From positions 2,046,001-2,110,000 of the forward strand of contig NZ_JAPEMM010000001.1 of NCBI RefSeq assembly GCF_026342735.1: 64,000 bases of DNA. Reading direction: 5' to 3'. Source of the DNA: Streptomyces sp. NBC_00193 (GTDB lineage: Bacteria > Actinomycetota > Actinomycetes > Streptomycetales > Streptomycetaceae). This document shows positions 63,713 through 64,000 of the stretch, in pieces. A program made the position numbers and the translations under genes. The number at the start of each line of letters is the position of its first letter. Within the stretch, counting starts at the first letter, position 1. Under the pieces are notes generated by a model. The model did not search any database. It was given only the letters and a program-made list of their open reading frames with translations, and was not told the origin of the DNA.

Positions 63713-64000
63713 ATGTCGATCCGCACCCGCTCCCGCCGTCAGACCCTCCTCCGCTCCGCCGTCGCCACCTCCGCCCTCGCGGGAGCCCTGCTGGCTCCGG
63801 GCACCGCCTTCGCGGCCGGGGCCCCCACGACCGGCACCCCGAAGGCCGACGCCTCGGTCCAGGGGCTGGGCGGGGAGCTCGTCAAGCACCTCGTGCTGGC
63901 CAACGGCACCAAGGCGGACCTGTGGAAGAAGGGCAAGGCCTCGTACTGGCTGGACGTCTACTCCGAGGGCAGCAGCCAGCTCGGTTACATCACCGTCGGC
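63713..64000 (+). CDS. Secreted protein, unknown (3' end beyond window)
   Basis: The first 96 codons are present. It starts at ATG 63713 with GGAG six bases upstream. The N-terminus has a twin-arginine-like basic start (RTRSRRQTLLRSAVATSALA) and a hydrophobic core ending APGTAFAAGAP, so it is exported; RRQTLL is close to but not a perfect Tat motif. The mature part so far (GGELVKHLVLANGTKADLWK, KASYWLDVYSEGSSQLGYI) looks beta-rich. No family was recognised. Confidence 0.8.
   Translation, partial: MSIRTRSRRQTLLRSAVATSALAGALLAPGTAFAAGAPTTGTPKADASVQGLGGELVKHLVLANGTKADLWKKGKASYWLDVYSEGSSQLGYITVG

Overview
The window is chromosomal DNA from a Streptomyces (or a very close actinomycete). The reasons are very high GC, many GTG starts and overlapping GTGA/ATGA gene junctions, a close match to the Streptomyces griseus zinc aminopeptidase, futalosine-pathway menaquinone genes, and secreted or lipoprotein families typical of the genus. 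The order of nuo, ubiE, mqnC, mqnA and a cold-shock gene recalls the S. coelicolor SCO4505-SCO4575 core region (from memory, not checked).

Layout. 1-5.6 kb: a PhzF-family gene cut by the window edge, rarA, a RidA-family gene divergent from a WYL regulator, the secreted aminopeptidase, and a small membrane-protein ORF without a normal start codon. 5.6-7.4 kb: a ribbon-helix-helix/Fic-type toxin-antitoxin pair and a decayed TnpB element. 7.4-16 kb: a LolA-like exported protein, a long-chain polyprenyl diphosphate synthase, a peptide transporter with a CocE/NonD hydrolase, a second RidA gene divergent from a TetR regulator, and a HAD phosphatase. 15.8-22.3 kb: fumarylacetoacetase, a wrecked flavoprotein pseudogene in repeat-rich DNA, and two exported proteins, one a 916-residue beta-helix/PKD protein.

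22.4-38.2 kb, minus strand: a complete 14-gene nuoA-N operon for NADH:menaquinone oxidoreductase (complex I), tightly overlapped and preceded by a good match to a Rex redox-repressor site. 39-43.4 kb: an NlpC/P60 wall hydrolase, small secreted proteins, two convergent lipoproteins and a PIN toxin-antitoxin pair. 43.4-53.4 kb: quinone-related genes (geranylgeranyl-reductase-type flavoenzyme, ubiE, mqnC, mqnA) mixed with a GNAT acetyltransferase, glutaminase, CPBP protease, prepilin-type peptidase and a metallo-beta-lactamase-fold protein. With the polyprenyl synthase at 9 kb, the window encodes both complex I and several steps that make, prenylate, methylate and probably saturate its menaquinone partner.

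53.4-64 kb is more accessory: a cold-shock gene with an attenuator-like leader; a TetR/hydrolase pair behind a striking array of CTAG sites and with a 9-bp tandem repeat in its coding region; a transglycosylase; a DsbA-like protein; a two-gene STAND (NB-ARC/TPR) module with nearly identical 126-bp repeats; and small membrane or secreted proteins up to the window end.

The best candidates for something undescribed are the STAND module at 59.07-61.78 kb and the CTAG-N5-CTAG array at 53.99-54.05 kb. No tRNA, rRNA or CRISPR array was seen. All family calls were made by reading the translated sequence; none was checked by a database search.
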